From: Geodermatophilus aquaeductus
GTDB taxonomy: Bacteria > Actinomycetota > Actinomycetes > Mycobacteriales > Geodermatophilaceae
Direction: 5' to 3'
Assembly: GCF_900182545.1 (NCBI RefSeq)
Contig: NZ_FXTJ01000004.1
Location: 248,001-312,000, forward strand
Length of the DNA: 64,000 bases
The position numbers and the translations under genes are program-made. The notes under the pieces were generated by a model. That model made no database searches. It was not told the origin of the DNA and saw only the letters and a list, made by a program, of their open reading frames with translations. Shown piece by piece: positions 48,777 through 56,708 of this stretch. Positions within the stretch are counted from its first letter, which is position 1. Each line of letters starts with the position of its first letter.

Positions 48777-50306
48777 TCACTCGTCGAAGACCAGCGCCGG
48801 GGTGTCCTGGCGCAGCGTCTCGCCGCGGAAGAACGCCGGGTGGCGGGCCCGCCAGGCGAGCATGAGCACCGCGCCGAGCAGCAGCAGGCCGATGCCGATG
48901 ACGAACACGCTGCCCACCCCGAACACCGACGAGCCGCTGCCGTAGGCGGGGTCGAGGGTGTCGACGGCCGTCTGGAGGAACACCGCGGTCAGCATCAGTG
49001 CGCCCAGCAGGGGCATGACGCCCTTGACCAGGAGGTCCTTGGCGCTGCGGCGAAGCTCGTGGCGGAAGTACCAGACGCAGGCGTAGGCGGTCAGCCCGTA
49101 GTAGAAGCAGATCATCAGGCCGAGCGCGTAGATGGTGTCGATCAGCACGTTCTCGCTGATCAGCGTCATCCCCACGTAGAACACCGCGGTGGCCCCGCCG
49201 GAGACCAGGGTGGCCGTCGACGGGCCCCGGAACCGCGGGTGCACGTCGGCCAGCCGCTGGGGCAGGGCGCCGTAGGTCGCCATGGCGAGCAGCGTGCGCG
49301 TCGGCGGGAGGAACGTCGTCTGCAGGGACGACGCCGAGCTCGCGACGACCGCGAGGAAGAGCAGGAAGGCCAGTCCCGGGCCCATCACCGGCCCGGCGAG
49401 GGCGGCGAACACGTTGTCCTCGGTCTCCGGGTTCCCCAGGCCCGTGCCCTCGGTGCCGACGCCGGCGTACATCTGCACCGCGATGGCCGCCGCCAGGTAC
49501 GTCAGCACGATGACGGCGATCGTCAGCAGCGCCGCCCGGCCGGGGGTTCGCGCGGAGCCGGTCGTCTCCTCGTTGACCGTCAGGCAGGTGTCCCAGCCCC
49601 AGTAGATGAACAGCGACAGGGACAGCCCCGCGGTGAAGGCGCTGAACGAGGTGATCGCCGTCGGGTCCAGCCAGGTGAGCTCGAAGGGGATGCCGCCGGG
49701 CGCCGATCCGGACTTGACCAGCGCGAGGACGACGAAGACCGCCAGCACGAGCATCTGGAAGCCCACGAGGGTGTACTGCAGCCGCTTGGTCGTCTCGACG
49801 CCGCGGTAGGTGACCCAGGTGGCCAGGGCGACGAAGACCACGCAGGTCAGCACGTTCACGACCCGGTCGTCCCCGAGCGCACCGACGTCCTCCGACCCGG
49901 TGATCTCGCCGAGCAGGAGGTAGAAGAAGGAGACGGCGACGCCGGCCAGGTTGGACAGCACGATGATCGTCGCCAGCAGCGCACCCCAGCCGCACAGCCA
50001 GCCGACGTAGGGGTTGAAGGCCTTGGTCGCCCAGGTGAACGAGGTGCCGCAGTCCGGCGCGACGCGGTTGAGCTCCCGGTAGCCGTAGGCCACCAGCAGC
50101 ATCGGCACGAAGCCCACGAGGAAGACGGCCGGCATCTGCAGCCCGACCTCGGTCACCGTCGGGCCGAGCGTCGCGGTCAGCGCGTAGACCGGCGCGATGC
50201 TGGAGATCCCGAGGACCACGCTGGCGAGCAGGCCCACCGAGTTGCTCGACAGGCCCTTCGCCCGCAGGTCGGCGCTCCCGACCGCCGATCGCTCGTCCAG
50301 GGTCAT
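48777..50306 (-). CDS. APC superfamily amino-acid/amine permease
   Basis: The 509-aa protein is a 12-14-helix APC transporter (GLLASVVLGISSIAPVYALTATLG, ELNRVAPDCGTSFTWATKAFNPYVGWLCGW, YWGWDTCLTVNEETTGSARTPGRAA). The NEET/EET motif and P-D-C-G-T-S/T-F segment are typical of the amine-type APC group found beside polyamine catabolism genes. It is divergent from the agmatinase gene (430 bp apart), so uptake of a guanidino or diamine substrate is likely. ATG 50306 has GAGGAGG. Confidence 0.9.
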   Translation of the reverse strand: MTLDERSAVGSADLRAKGLSSNSVGLLASVVLGISSIAPVYALTATLGPTVTEVGLQMPAVFLVGFVPMLLVAYGYRELNRVAPDCGTSFTWATKAFNPYVGWLCGWGALLATIIVLSNLAGVAVSFFYLLLGEITGSEDVGALGDDRVVNVLTCVVFVALATWVTYRGVETTKRLQYTLVGFQMLVLAVFVVLALVKSGSAPGGIPFELTWLDPTAITSFSAFTAGLSLSLFIYWGWDTCLTVNEETTGSARTPGRAALLTIAVIVLTYLAAAIAVQMYAGVGTEGTGLGNPETEDNVFAALAGPVMGPGLAFLLFLAVVASSASSLQTTFLPPTRTLLAMATYGALPQRLADVHPRFRGPSTATLVSGGATAVFYVGMTLISENVLIDTIYALGLMICFYYGLTAYACVWYFRHELRRSAKDLLVKGVMPLLGALMLTAVFLQTAVDTLDPAYGSGSSVFGVGSVFVIGIGLLLLGAVLMLAWRARHPAFFRGETLRQDTPALVFDE

Positions 50307-50735
50307 GCACGTCCTCCTCGTCGCGCCGCGTGGCGCAGCCGGGCCCGGCGAGTGCGCCGGGTCACAACGGAGACCATCGAGTGGCCGTTCGACCGGGGGA
50401 AGAGTCCGCCGCGTACACCCACGGCGTGCCGGGACGACGGTCCGGCACGGGCTGGTCGACGGATCCCGGCGCGCAGAGGATGCACGACGACTGTTTCGCG
50501 CACGTGACGGTCGGCACCACCCGCTTTCCGTGGCGGGCGGGGCGCGACGCCTGGCGGAGCGGCCGCGGACCGGAGGCGACGTCGGCAACCGGCTCCGCGC
50601 GCCGATCACGCGGGACAATCCCGGTTGACACGCGAAACCGTTGTCGACGCGCCGTGACACCACGGATCCCGTCGTGACGATGGGGCCGTACCCTGCGGCC
50701 ACCTGCACCGCACGACTGATCGGACCTCCGACGCG
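50307..50735. other. 429-bp divergent intergenic region of the permease and agmatinase genes
   Basis: No gene is evident on either strand. The stretch 50490-50735 is less GC-rich than its surroundings. It contains TTGACA at 50625-50630, the sequence CCGTTGTCGACG near 50638-50649, and a GTGACACCACGG region, any of which could belong to promoters or to an Lrp/AsnC site. I could not define a convincing -10/-35 pair. Confidence 0.5.
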
Positions 50736-51806
50736 ATGACGCGCTATGGCGCCCAGTACGGGCCCGACATCACCTTCCTCGGCATCGACCGCTGCGACCT
50801 CGGCGACCCGGCGTCCTTCGCCGGCGCGGACGTCGTGGTCCTCGGCGCCCCCTTCGACGGCGGCACCTCGCACCGCCCGGGCACCCGCTTCGGCCCGCAG
50901 GCCATCCGGATGACCGACTACCTCGCGCACGACGGGTCGCGGCCGAGCCTGGCGCTGCGGACCGACGGGCTGCGCGACCTGCGGGTGCTCGACGCCGGTG
51001 ACGTCGAGATGTACTCCGGCGACATCGAGACGGCCCTCCCGGCGCTCGAGGCCGCCGTCGAGACGGTGACCCGGTCCGGCGCCATCCCGGTCGTCCTCGG
51101 CGGTGACCACTCCATCGCCTTCGCCGACGCGAAGGGCGTGGCGAACGTGCTCGGCCACGGCCGGGTGTCGATGCTGCACTTCGACGCCCACGCCGACACC
51201 GGTGACATCGAGTTCGGCTCCCTGTGGGGCCACGGCCAGCCGATGCGCCGGCTGATCGAGTCCGGCGCGCTCCGCGGCGACCGGTTCCTGCAGATCGGCC
51301 TGCGTGGCTACTGGCCGCCGCCGGAGACGCTGGACTGGATGGCGGCGCAGCGGATGCGCTCCTACGAGATGACCGAGATCGGCTCCCGCGGGCTCGAGGC
51401 GTGCCTCACCGAGGCCTTCGGCATCGCCACCGACGAGTGCGAGGGCGTCTTCCTCTCCGTCGACATCGACGTCTGCGACCCCGGGCACGCCCCCGGCACC
51501 GGCACCCCCGAGCCGGGCGGGCTGACCGCGCGGCAGCTGCTGGACGCGGTGCGCCGCATCTGCCTGGAGCTCCCGGTCGTGGGGATCGACGTCGTCGAGG
51601 TAAGCCCGCCCTACGACCACGCCGACATCACCGCCGCACTGGCCAACCGGGTCGTGCTCGAGGCGCTGTCGGCCATCGCCCGGCGGCGCCGCGACGCCCG
51701 CGACGGCACCCGCTGGGACCCCGCGCTCCCCCTGCTCGCCCACCGTCCCGACACCACCCCGCCCGACACCACCCCGCCCGACACCACCCCGGAGGACCCG
51801 TCATGA
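50736..51806 (+). CDS. agmatinase-family ureohydrolase
   Basis: The 356-aa enzyme has all ureohydrolase (arginase/agmatinase) motifs with the binuclear Mn ligands: GGDHS, DAHADT and SVDIDVCDPGHAPGTGTPEPGG. It should release urea from agmatine, guanidinobutyrate or a related guanidino compound to give a diamine or amino acid. The C-terminus carries three PDTTP repeats that look non-catalytic. It overlaps the amine oxidase gene by ATGA, so one protein's product is likely the other's substrate. Agmatine to putrescine to aminobutanal is the simplest scheme. Confidence 0.92.
   Translation: MTRYGAQYGPDITFLGIDRCDLGDPASFAGADVVVLGAPFDGGTSHRPGTRFGPQAIRMTDYLAHDGSRPSLALRTDGLRDLRVLDAGDVEMYSGDIETALPALEAAVETVTRSGAIPVVLGGDHSIAFADAKGVANVLGHGRVSMLHFDAHADTGDIEFGSLWGHGQPMRRLIESGALRGDRFLQIGLRGYWPPPETLDWMAAQRMRSYEMTEIGSRGLEACLTEAFGIATDECEGVFLSVDIDVCDPGHAPGTGTPEPGGLTARQLLDAVRRICLELPVVGIDVVEVSPPYDHADITAALANRVVLEALSAIARRRRDARDGTRWDPALPLLAHRPDTTPPDTTPPDTTPEDPS
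51747..51791 (+). repeat. three tandem 15-bp repeats at the agmatinase 3' end
   Basis: Three apparently identical 15-bp units (CCCGACACCACCCCG) encode PDTTP near the C-terminus. Confidence 0.9.
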
Positions 51807-53743
51807 CCGAGCCCGCGTCGTCGTGCCACAGCACCGGCACGGCTCCCCGGCCCGCGGCCGCCGGCGCCCCGCACCCCCTCGACCCGCTGACCGCCGACGA
51901 GTTCCGCGCCGCCGCGGCGATCCTGCGCCGGGACCGGGGCGTCGACGAGCGCTGGCGGTTCGCCTCCATCGAGCTGCGCGAGCCGGCCAAGGACGTCGTC
52001 CGCGCCTTCCGGCCCGGCGACCCGATCCGCCGCGAGGCCCGGGTCACCGCCTGGAGCCGGGACGAGGGGACGCCGTACAAGGCGGTCGTCTCGCTCACCG
52101 ACGACGCCGTCCTCTCCTGGGAGGCGGTGCCCGGCCAGCAGGCGAACATGACCCTCGACGAGTGGCACGAGGCCCACGAGGTGCTCATCCGGCACCCCGA
52201 CGTCGTCGCGGCGCTCGCGGGGCGCGGCATCACCGACCTCGACCTCGTGCTCATCGACACCTGGGCCTACGGCCACTCGCTGATCCCGCAGGGACTGCAG
52301 GACCGCCGGGTCGGCTGGACCGACGTCTGGCGCCGCTCGGCGCCGAACGGCAACCCCTACGCCAACCCGGTCATGGGCCTGCACTTCGTCGTCGACCTCA
52401 ACACGATGGAGCTGCTGCGGATCGAGGACACCCCGCCGCCGGCGCAGCCCGACGTCATGGGCGAGTACGTGCCGGCCCTGGTCCCCGGCCTGCAGCAGCG
52501 CACCGACGTGCGGGCGCTGGAGATCATCCAGCCCGAGGGCGTCTCCTTCGCCCTCGACGGCTCCGAGCTGCGCTGGCAGAAGTGGACGATGCGGCTGGGC
52601 TTCAACCACCGCGAGGGCCTGGTGATCCACCGGGTCGCCTACGACGGGCGGCCGGTCGCGCACCGGATGTCCTTCGCCGAGATGGTCGTCCCCTACCGCG
52701 ACCCGAGCCCCGACCACCACCGCCGCACCGCCTTCGACATCGGCGAGTGGGGCCTGGGCTTCATGACGACGTCGCTGGAGCTGGGCTGCGACTGCCTGGG
52801 CGACATCACCTACGTCGACGCCGTCCTGCACGACACCCGCGGCGAGCCCTACACGATCCCCAACGCCATCTGCCTGCACGAGGAGGACGACGGCGTGCTG
52901 TGGAAGCACGTCGACGAGAAGGCCGGCGCCGAGGTCCGGCGGTCACGGCGGATGGTCGTCTCGTTCCACGCCACGGTGGCCAACTACGAGTACCTCGTCT
53001 ACTGGCGCTTCTACCAGGACGGCACCATCCAGTGCGAGGTGCGGGCCACCGGGATCATGGTGACCAGCGCCTACGAGGACACCCCGCCGCCGTACGGCAC
53101 CGTCGTCGACGAGCGCACCTACGCGCCGATCCACCAGCACTTCATCGTCGCGCGCCTCGACATGGAGGTCGACGGCCCGGAGAACACCGTCGTCGTCACC
53201 GAGAGCGAGGCCCTGCCGGTGTCGGACGACAACCCGTACGGCCTGGCCGTGGTGACGCGCAGCCGGCCGGTGGAGAGCGAGTCCGGGGGGCGCCTGGACG
53301 TCGACTTCGCCACCCAGCGCTCCGTCAAGGTGGTCAACCGGACGAAGCCCACCCGGCTGGGGACCGCACCCGGCTACAAGCTCTACGTCAACGCGGCGCT
53401 GCCCTCCCTCGCGCACGCGGACGCGCCGTTCCGGCAGCGGGCCCAGGTCATCGACCACCCGGTGTGGGTCAGCCGGTTCGACGAGGAGGAGCGCTGGCCG
53501 TCGGGCGAGTTCTGCAACCAGAGCCGCCGCGACGCCGGGCTGCCGGTCTGGCAGGAGGCCGACCGGCCGCTCCTGGACACCGACCTCGTGCTGTGGCACG
53601 TCTTCGGCATCCACCACGTGCCGCGGCCCGAGGACTGGCCGGTCATGCCGGTCGACGTCGTGTCCTTCGAGCTCAAGCCGGCCGGCTTCTTCGACCGCAA
53701 TCCGGGGCTCGACGTCCCGCCGGCCCCCGGGAGGTGCCACTGA
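51803..53743 (+). CDS. copper-containing primary amine oxidase
   Basis: The 646-aa enzyme is a copper/TPQ amine oxidase that oxidises primary amines to aldehydes with release of ammonia and hydrogen peroxide. The cofactor motif reads N-Y-E-Y (VANYEYLVYW), whose first Tyr becomes topaquinone. Copper ligands are in HQHFIVARLDMEVDG and the late HHVPRPEDWPVMP, and the base Asp is in FDIGEWGLG. A tyramine oxidase or putrescine oxidase role is possible. No twin-arginine or Sec signal is seen, so it is cytoplasmic. ATG 51803 overlaps the agmatinase stop. Confidence 0.94.
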   Translation: MTEPASSCHSTGTAPRPAAAGAPHPLDPLTADEFRAAAAILRRDRGVDERWRFASIELREPAKDVVRAFRPGDPIRREARVTAWSRDEGTPYKAVVSLTDDAVLSWEAVPGQQANMTLDEWHEAHEVLIRHPDVVAALAGRGITDLDLVLIDTWAYGHSLIPQGLQDRRVGWTDVWRRSAPNGNPYANPVMGLHFVVDLNTMELLRIEDTPPPAQPDVMGEYVPALVPGLQQRTDVRALEIIQPEGVSFALDGSELRWQKWTMRLGFNHREGLVIHRVAYDGRPVAHRMSFAEMVVPYRDPSPDHHRRTAFDIGEWGLGFMTTSLELGCDCLGDITYVDAVLHDTRGEPYTIPNAICLHEEDDGVLWKHVDEKAGAEVRRSRRMVVSFHATVANYEYLVYWRFYQDGTIQCEVRATGIMVTSAYEDTPPPYGTVVDERTYAPIHQHFIVARLDMEVDGPENTVVVTESEALPVSDDNPYGLAVVTRSRPVESESGGRLDVDFATQRSVKVVNRTKPTRLGTAPGYKLYVNAALPSLAHADAPFRQRAQVIDHPVWVSRFDEEERWPSGEFCNQSRRDAGLPVWQEADRPLLDTDLVLWHVFGIHHVPRPEDWPVMPVDVVSFELKPAGFFDRNPGLDVPPAPGRCH

Positions 53744-54249
53744 GCCCGGCGGACGGCGGTCCGCGGCCGCTCGGCACGGCGGCCCTGCCGCGGTTCCTCG
53801 CGCACAGCGCGGCGGGGGCCGCGGCGGGGTGCGCCCTGGTCCACGGGCTCGCGCCGGCCGCCGTCCCGTCCGCCGGCACCGCGGCCCTCCTCGCGGCCTG
53901 CCTGCTGTGCTCGGCGCACCTGTGGCGCCGGCCCGGGCGGGCGGCCTGGGGCGCGCACGTCGTCCTGACCGCGGCGATGCTCACCGCCCACCTGCCGGCG
54001 CCCGGCGACCATGCCCACCACGTCCTGGCCCACCACGTGCCGGTGGGCCCGGCCGCGGGCGGCCTGGCCGCCTGGGCCGGGCCGGTCGCGGGACTGCTGG
54101 CGGTGGTGGCGCTGCTGCTGGCCGCGGTCCGGGGCATCGTGGCGGTCCGGGGCATCGTCGCGGTCCGGTCGGCCGCGACGGCGCCCGCGCCTCAGAGCCC
54201 GGCGTCGCCGGTCGACGGGCTCCGGGGGCCGCGGGTCCCCCACGCGTAG
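53734..54249 (+). CDS. hypothetical His-rich membrane protein
   Basis: The 171-aa product has about four hydrophobic helices (AAGAAAGCALVHGL, GTAALLAACLLCSAHLW, AWGAHVVLTAAMLTAHL, GPVAGLLAVVALLLAAV) and a His cluster in GDHAHHVLAHHVPVG. GTG 53734 overlaps the amine oxidase end by 10 nt. The location after a copper enzyme and the His-rich loop suggest possible copper handling, but this is a guess. The C-terminal part contains a short GIVAVR repeat. The 3' end overlaps the convergent AsnC gene by 58 bp. Confidence 0.6.
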   Translation: MPLSPADGGPRPLGTAALPRFLAHSAAGAAAGCALVHGLAPAAVPSAGTAALLAACLLCSAHLWRRPGRAAWGAHVVLTAAMLTAHLPAPGDHAHHVLAHHVPVGPAAGGLAAWAGPVAGLLAVVALLLAAVRGIVAVRGIVAVRSAATAPAPQSPASPVDGLRGPRVPHA

Positions 54250-54689
54250 GTCTGCTTGGCCAGGCCCAGGTAGAGGTGGGTCTCGGTGGACTCCACGCCC
54301 TCGACGGCGCGGATGCGGGCGACCACGTCGAGCAGCTGGTCGTCGTCCTCGCAGACCACCTCGACGAGCAGGTCCACCGACCCGGCCGTGATGACGACGT
54401 AGTCGACCTCGGCGAAGGCGGCGATGCGGTCGGCCGTGGTGCGGGGGTCGCCGCCGGTGCGCACGCCGACCATCGCCTGCCGCGAGAAGCCGACCTGCAG
54501 CGGGTCGGTGACGCCGACGATCTGCATGACGCCGGCGTCGAGCAGCCGCTGCACCCGCTGCCGGACGGCGGCCTCGGAGAGCCCCACCGCCGTGGCGATC
54601 CGGGCGTAGGGACGGCGGCCGTCCTCCTGCAGCTGCTCGATGATCGCCCGCGAGACGTCGTCGAGCACGAACTGCCGACGGATGGTCAT
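54192..54689 (-). CDS. Lrp/AsnC family transcriptional regulator
   Basis: The 165-aa protein has an N-terminal helix-turn-helix (LDDVSRAIIEQLQEDGRRPYARIATAVGLSEAAVRQRVQRLLDAGVMQIVGV) and a C-terminal RAM domain (VDYVVITAGSVDLLVEVVCEDDDQLLDVVARIRAVEGVESTETHLYL). It is divergent from the aminotransferase gene at 54832 and likely controls it and the amine genes in response to an amino acid or amine. GGGAGG precedes ATG 54689. Confidence 0.92.
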   Translation of the reverse strand: MTIRRQFVLDDVSRAIIEQLQEDGRRPYARIATAVGLSEAAVRQRVQRLLDAGVMQIVGVTDPLQVGFSRQAMVGVRTGGDPRTTADRIAAFAEVDYVVITAGSVDLLVEVVCEDDDQLLDVVARIRAVEGVESTETHLYLGLAKQTYAWGTRGPRSPSTGDAGL

Positions 54690-54831
54690 ACCGGCCCTCC
54701 CCCACGTCGTCCCGGCGGACCCGGGCCCCCGGATGGTAGCCAGCGCCGGCGTTGTCGGCCTGGCCCGTCGGGGTGACCCGCAACTACGATTCGGGTCGCC
54801 AGACACTCTGCTGACGACGGGATCCGAAGCG

Positions 54832-56223
54832 ATGACCACAACCGAGCAGGACGTCACAGCGACCGGCCGGCCCGTCGGCGCGGACGCCACCGCCAACCTC
54901 TGGCTGCACTTCTCCCGCATGGGCGCCTACCGCGACACCCCGCCGCCGGTCATCGTCCGCGGCGAGGGCGCGTCCATCTACGACGACCGCGGCCGCCGCT
55001 ACCTCGACGGGCTGGCCGGCCTGTTCGTCGTCCAGGCCGGGCACGGGCGCCGCGCGCTGGCCGAGGCCGCCGCGCGGCAGGCCGAGGAGCTCGCGTTCTT
55101 CCCCCTGTGGTCCTACGCCCACCCGGCCGCGATCGAGCTGTCCCAGCGGCTGGCGGCCGCCGCCCCCGGCGACCTCGACCGGGTGTTCTTCACGACCGGC
55201 GGCAGCGAGGCGGTCGAGACGGCGTGGAAGGTGGCCAAGCAGTACTTCAAGCTGACCGGCAGGCCGCAGAAGACCAAGGTGATCAGCCGGGCGGTCGCCT
55301 ACCACGGGACGACGCACGGGGCCCTGTCCATCACCGGCATCCCCGCGCTCAAGGAGGCCTTCGAGCCGCTGGTCCCGGGCAGCATCCGCGTGCCCAACAC
55401 CAACCTCTACCGGGCGCCGCTGTTCGGCGACGACCCCGAGGCGTTCGGCCGGTGGGCCGCCGACCAGATCGAGCAGGCGATCCTCTTCGAGGGCCCGGAC
55501 ACCGTCGCCGCGGTGTTCCTCGAGCCGGTGCAGAACGCCGGCGGCTGCTTCCCGCCACCGCCGGGCTACTTCGCGCGGGTCCGCGAGATCTGCGACCGGC
55601 ACGACGTGCTGCTGGTCAGCGACGAGGTGATCTGCGCCTTCGGCCGGCTCGGCACGACCTTCGCCTGCGAGAAGTTCGGGTACGTCCCCGACATGATCAC
55701 CTGCGCGAAGGGGATGACCTCGGGCTACTCCCCCATCGGCGCGATGATCGCCTCCGCGCGCGTCGTCGAGCCCTTCCTCCGCGGGACGGCGTCCTTCGCG
55801 CACGGCTACACGTTCGGCGGGCACCCGGTCAGCTGTGCGGTGGCCCTGGCCAACCTCGACGTCATCGACGAGGAGGGCCTGAACCGGCGGGTGCTCGAGA
55901 ACGAGGGCGCCTTCCGCGCCACCCTGGAGCGGCTGCTGGACCTGCCGATCGTCGGTGACGTGCGCGGCGACGGGTACTTCTACGGCATCGAGCTGGTCAA
56001 GGACCGGGCCACCCGGGAGACCTTCGACGCCGCCGAGTCCGAGCGGCTGCTGCGCGGGTTCCTCTCCGGCGCGCTCTTCGAGGCCGGCCTCTACTGCCGG
56101 GCCGACGACCGCGGGGACCCGGTCATCCAGCTCGCTCCCCCGCTGATCTGCGGCCAGGCGGAGTTCGACGAGATGGAGCAGATCCTCCGCAGCGTGCTGA
56201 CGGAGGCCTGGGCCCGGCTGTGA
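54832..56223 (+). CDS. class III PLP aminotransferase (putrescine/beta-alanine:pyruvate type)
   Basis: The 463-aa enzyme is an omega-aminotransferase: HFSRMGAYRDTPPPVIVRGEGASIYDDRGRRYLDGLAGLF, TGGSEAVETAWKVAKQYF, an AYHGTTHGALSITG segment, the SDEVICAFGRLG Asp that contacts the PLP nitrogen, and the Schiff-base Lys in CAKGMTSGYSPIG. It resembles SpuC-type putrescine:pyruvate or beta-alanine:pyruvate transaminases. It would convert a diamine to an aminoaldehyde, in parallel with the amine oxidase. It is divergent from the Lrp-type regulator, its probable controller. Confidence 0.92.
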   Translation: MTTTEQDVTATGRPVGADATANLWLHFSRMGAYRDTPPPVIVRGEGASIYDDRGRRYLDGLAGLFVVQAGHGRRALAEAAARQAEELAFFPLWSYAHPAAIELSQRLAAAAPGDLDRVFFTTGGSEAVETAWKVAKQYFKLTGRPQKTKVISRAVAYHGTTHGALSITGIPALKEAFEPLVPGSIRVPNTNLYRAPLFGDDPEAFGRWAADQIEQAILFEGPDTVAAVFLEPVQNAGGCFPPPPGYFARVREICDRHDVLLVSDEVICAFGRLGTTFACEKFGYVPDMITCAKGMTSGYSPIGAMIASARVVEPFLRGTASFAHGYTFGGHPVSCAVALANLDVIDEEGLNRRVLENEGAFRATLERLLDLPIVGDVRGDGYFYGIELVKDRATRETFDAAESERLLRGFLSGALFEAGLYCRADDRGDPVIQLAPPLICGQAEFDEMEQILRSVLTEAWARL

Positions 56224-56229
56224 CCCCGC

Positions 56230-56290
56230 AGGCATAGCAGGCGATCCCCACGTCCCGGACCCCAGGACGGGGGGAGAGCTTCCTATGCCT
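56230..56290. terminator. convergent terminator between aminotransferase and usp genes
   Basis: AGGCATAG (56230-56237) pairs with CTATGCCT (56283-56290). Inside, a GTCC/GGAC stem with flanking C and G runs (about 56246-56274) forms a second hairpin. It lies between convergent stop codons and slightly overlaps the USP stop. Confidence 0.6.
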
Positions 56291-56708
56291 CGTCCTCCCC
56301 GGCCGGCACGCAGAGCACCGGGCGGTCGGACAGGTGCAGCAGCTTGTGCGACACCGAGCCGAGGACGGCGCCCCGCAGCGGGCTCTCCCCGCGGGTGCCG
56401 ACGACGATCACCCGGCCGTCGTGCCGGTGCGCGGCCTCGATGAGCGCTTGGGCCGGCTTCTGCGACAGCACCTCGACCACCGTCGCGACGCCCGCCGCCT
56501 CGGCCGCGGCGACCGCGTGCGACACCGCCGTGCGGCCCATCTCGGTGAGCGCCCGCTGGTGGGCCTGGAACTCCTCCCCCAGCCCCCCGGGCGGCTCGAC
56601 GCCGTACACGAGGACGAGCGGCTCGTCGAACCGCGCGGCCAGCGAGATCGCCATGGCCAGCGCCGGGCGCGACCCCGGCGACTCGTCGTAGCCCAGCACG
56701 ATGCTCAT
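56283..56708 (-). CDS. universal stress protein (UspA family)
   Basis: The 141-aa product has the USP fold: VLGYDESPGSRPALAMAISLAARF at the start and the ATP-binding motif VGTRGESPLRGAVLGSVSHKLLHLSDRPVLCVP (G-x2-G-x9-G-S). It overlaps the upstream APC permease gene by ATGA. Fused or linked APC-USP pairs are known in actinobacteria; the USP may regulate the transporter. Its partner and signal are unknown. Confidence 0.92.
   Translation of the reverse strand: MSIVLGYDESPGSRPALAMAISLAARFDEPLVLVYGVEPPGGLGEEFQAHQRALTEMGRTAVSHAVAAAEAAGVATVVEVLSQKPAQALIEAAHRHDGRVIVVGTRGESPLRGAVLGSVSHKLLHLSDRPVLCVPAGEDEA

Noticed and set aside
50307-50735. A possible small gene in the 429-bp gap between permease and agmatinase.
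   Set aside because: Open frames there have no ribosome-binding site or recognisable protein pattern.
51747-51791. Short direct repeats that might suggest a CRISPR.
   Set aside because: The units are contiguous 15-mers without spacers and encode PDTTP in the agmatinase frame.
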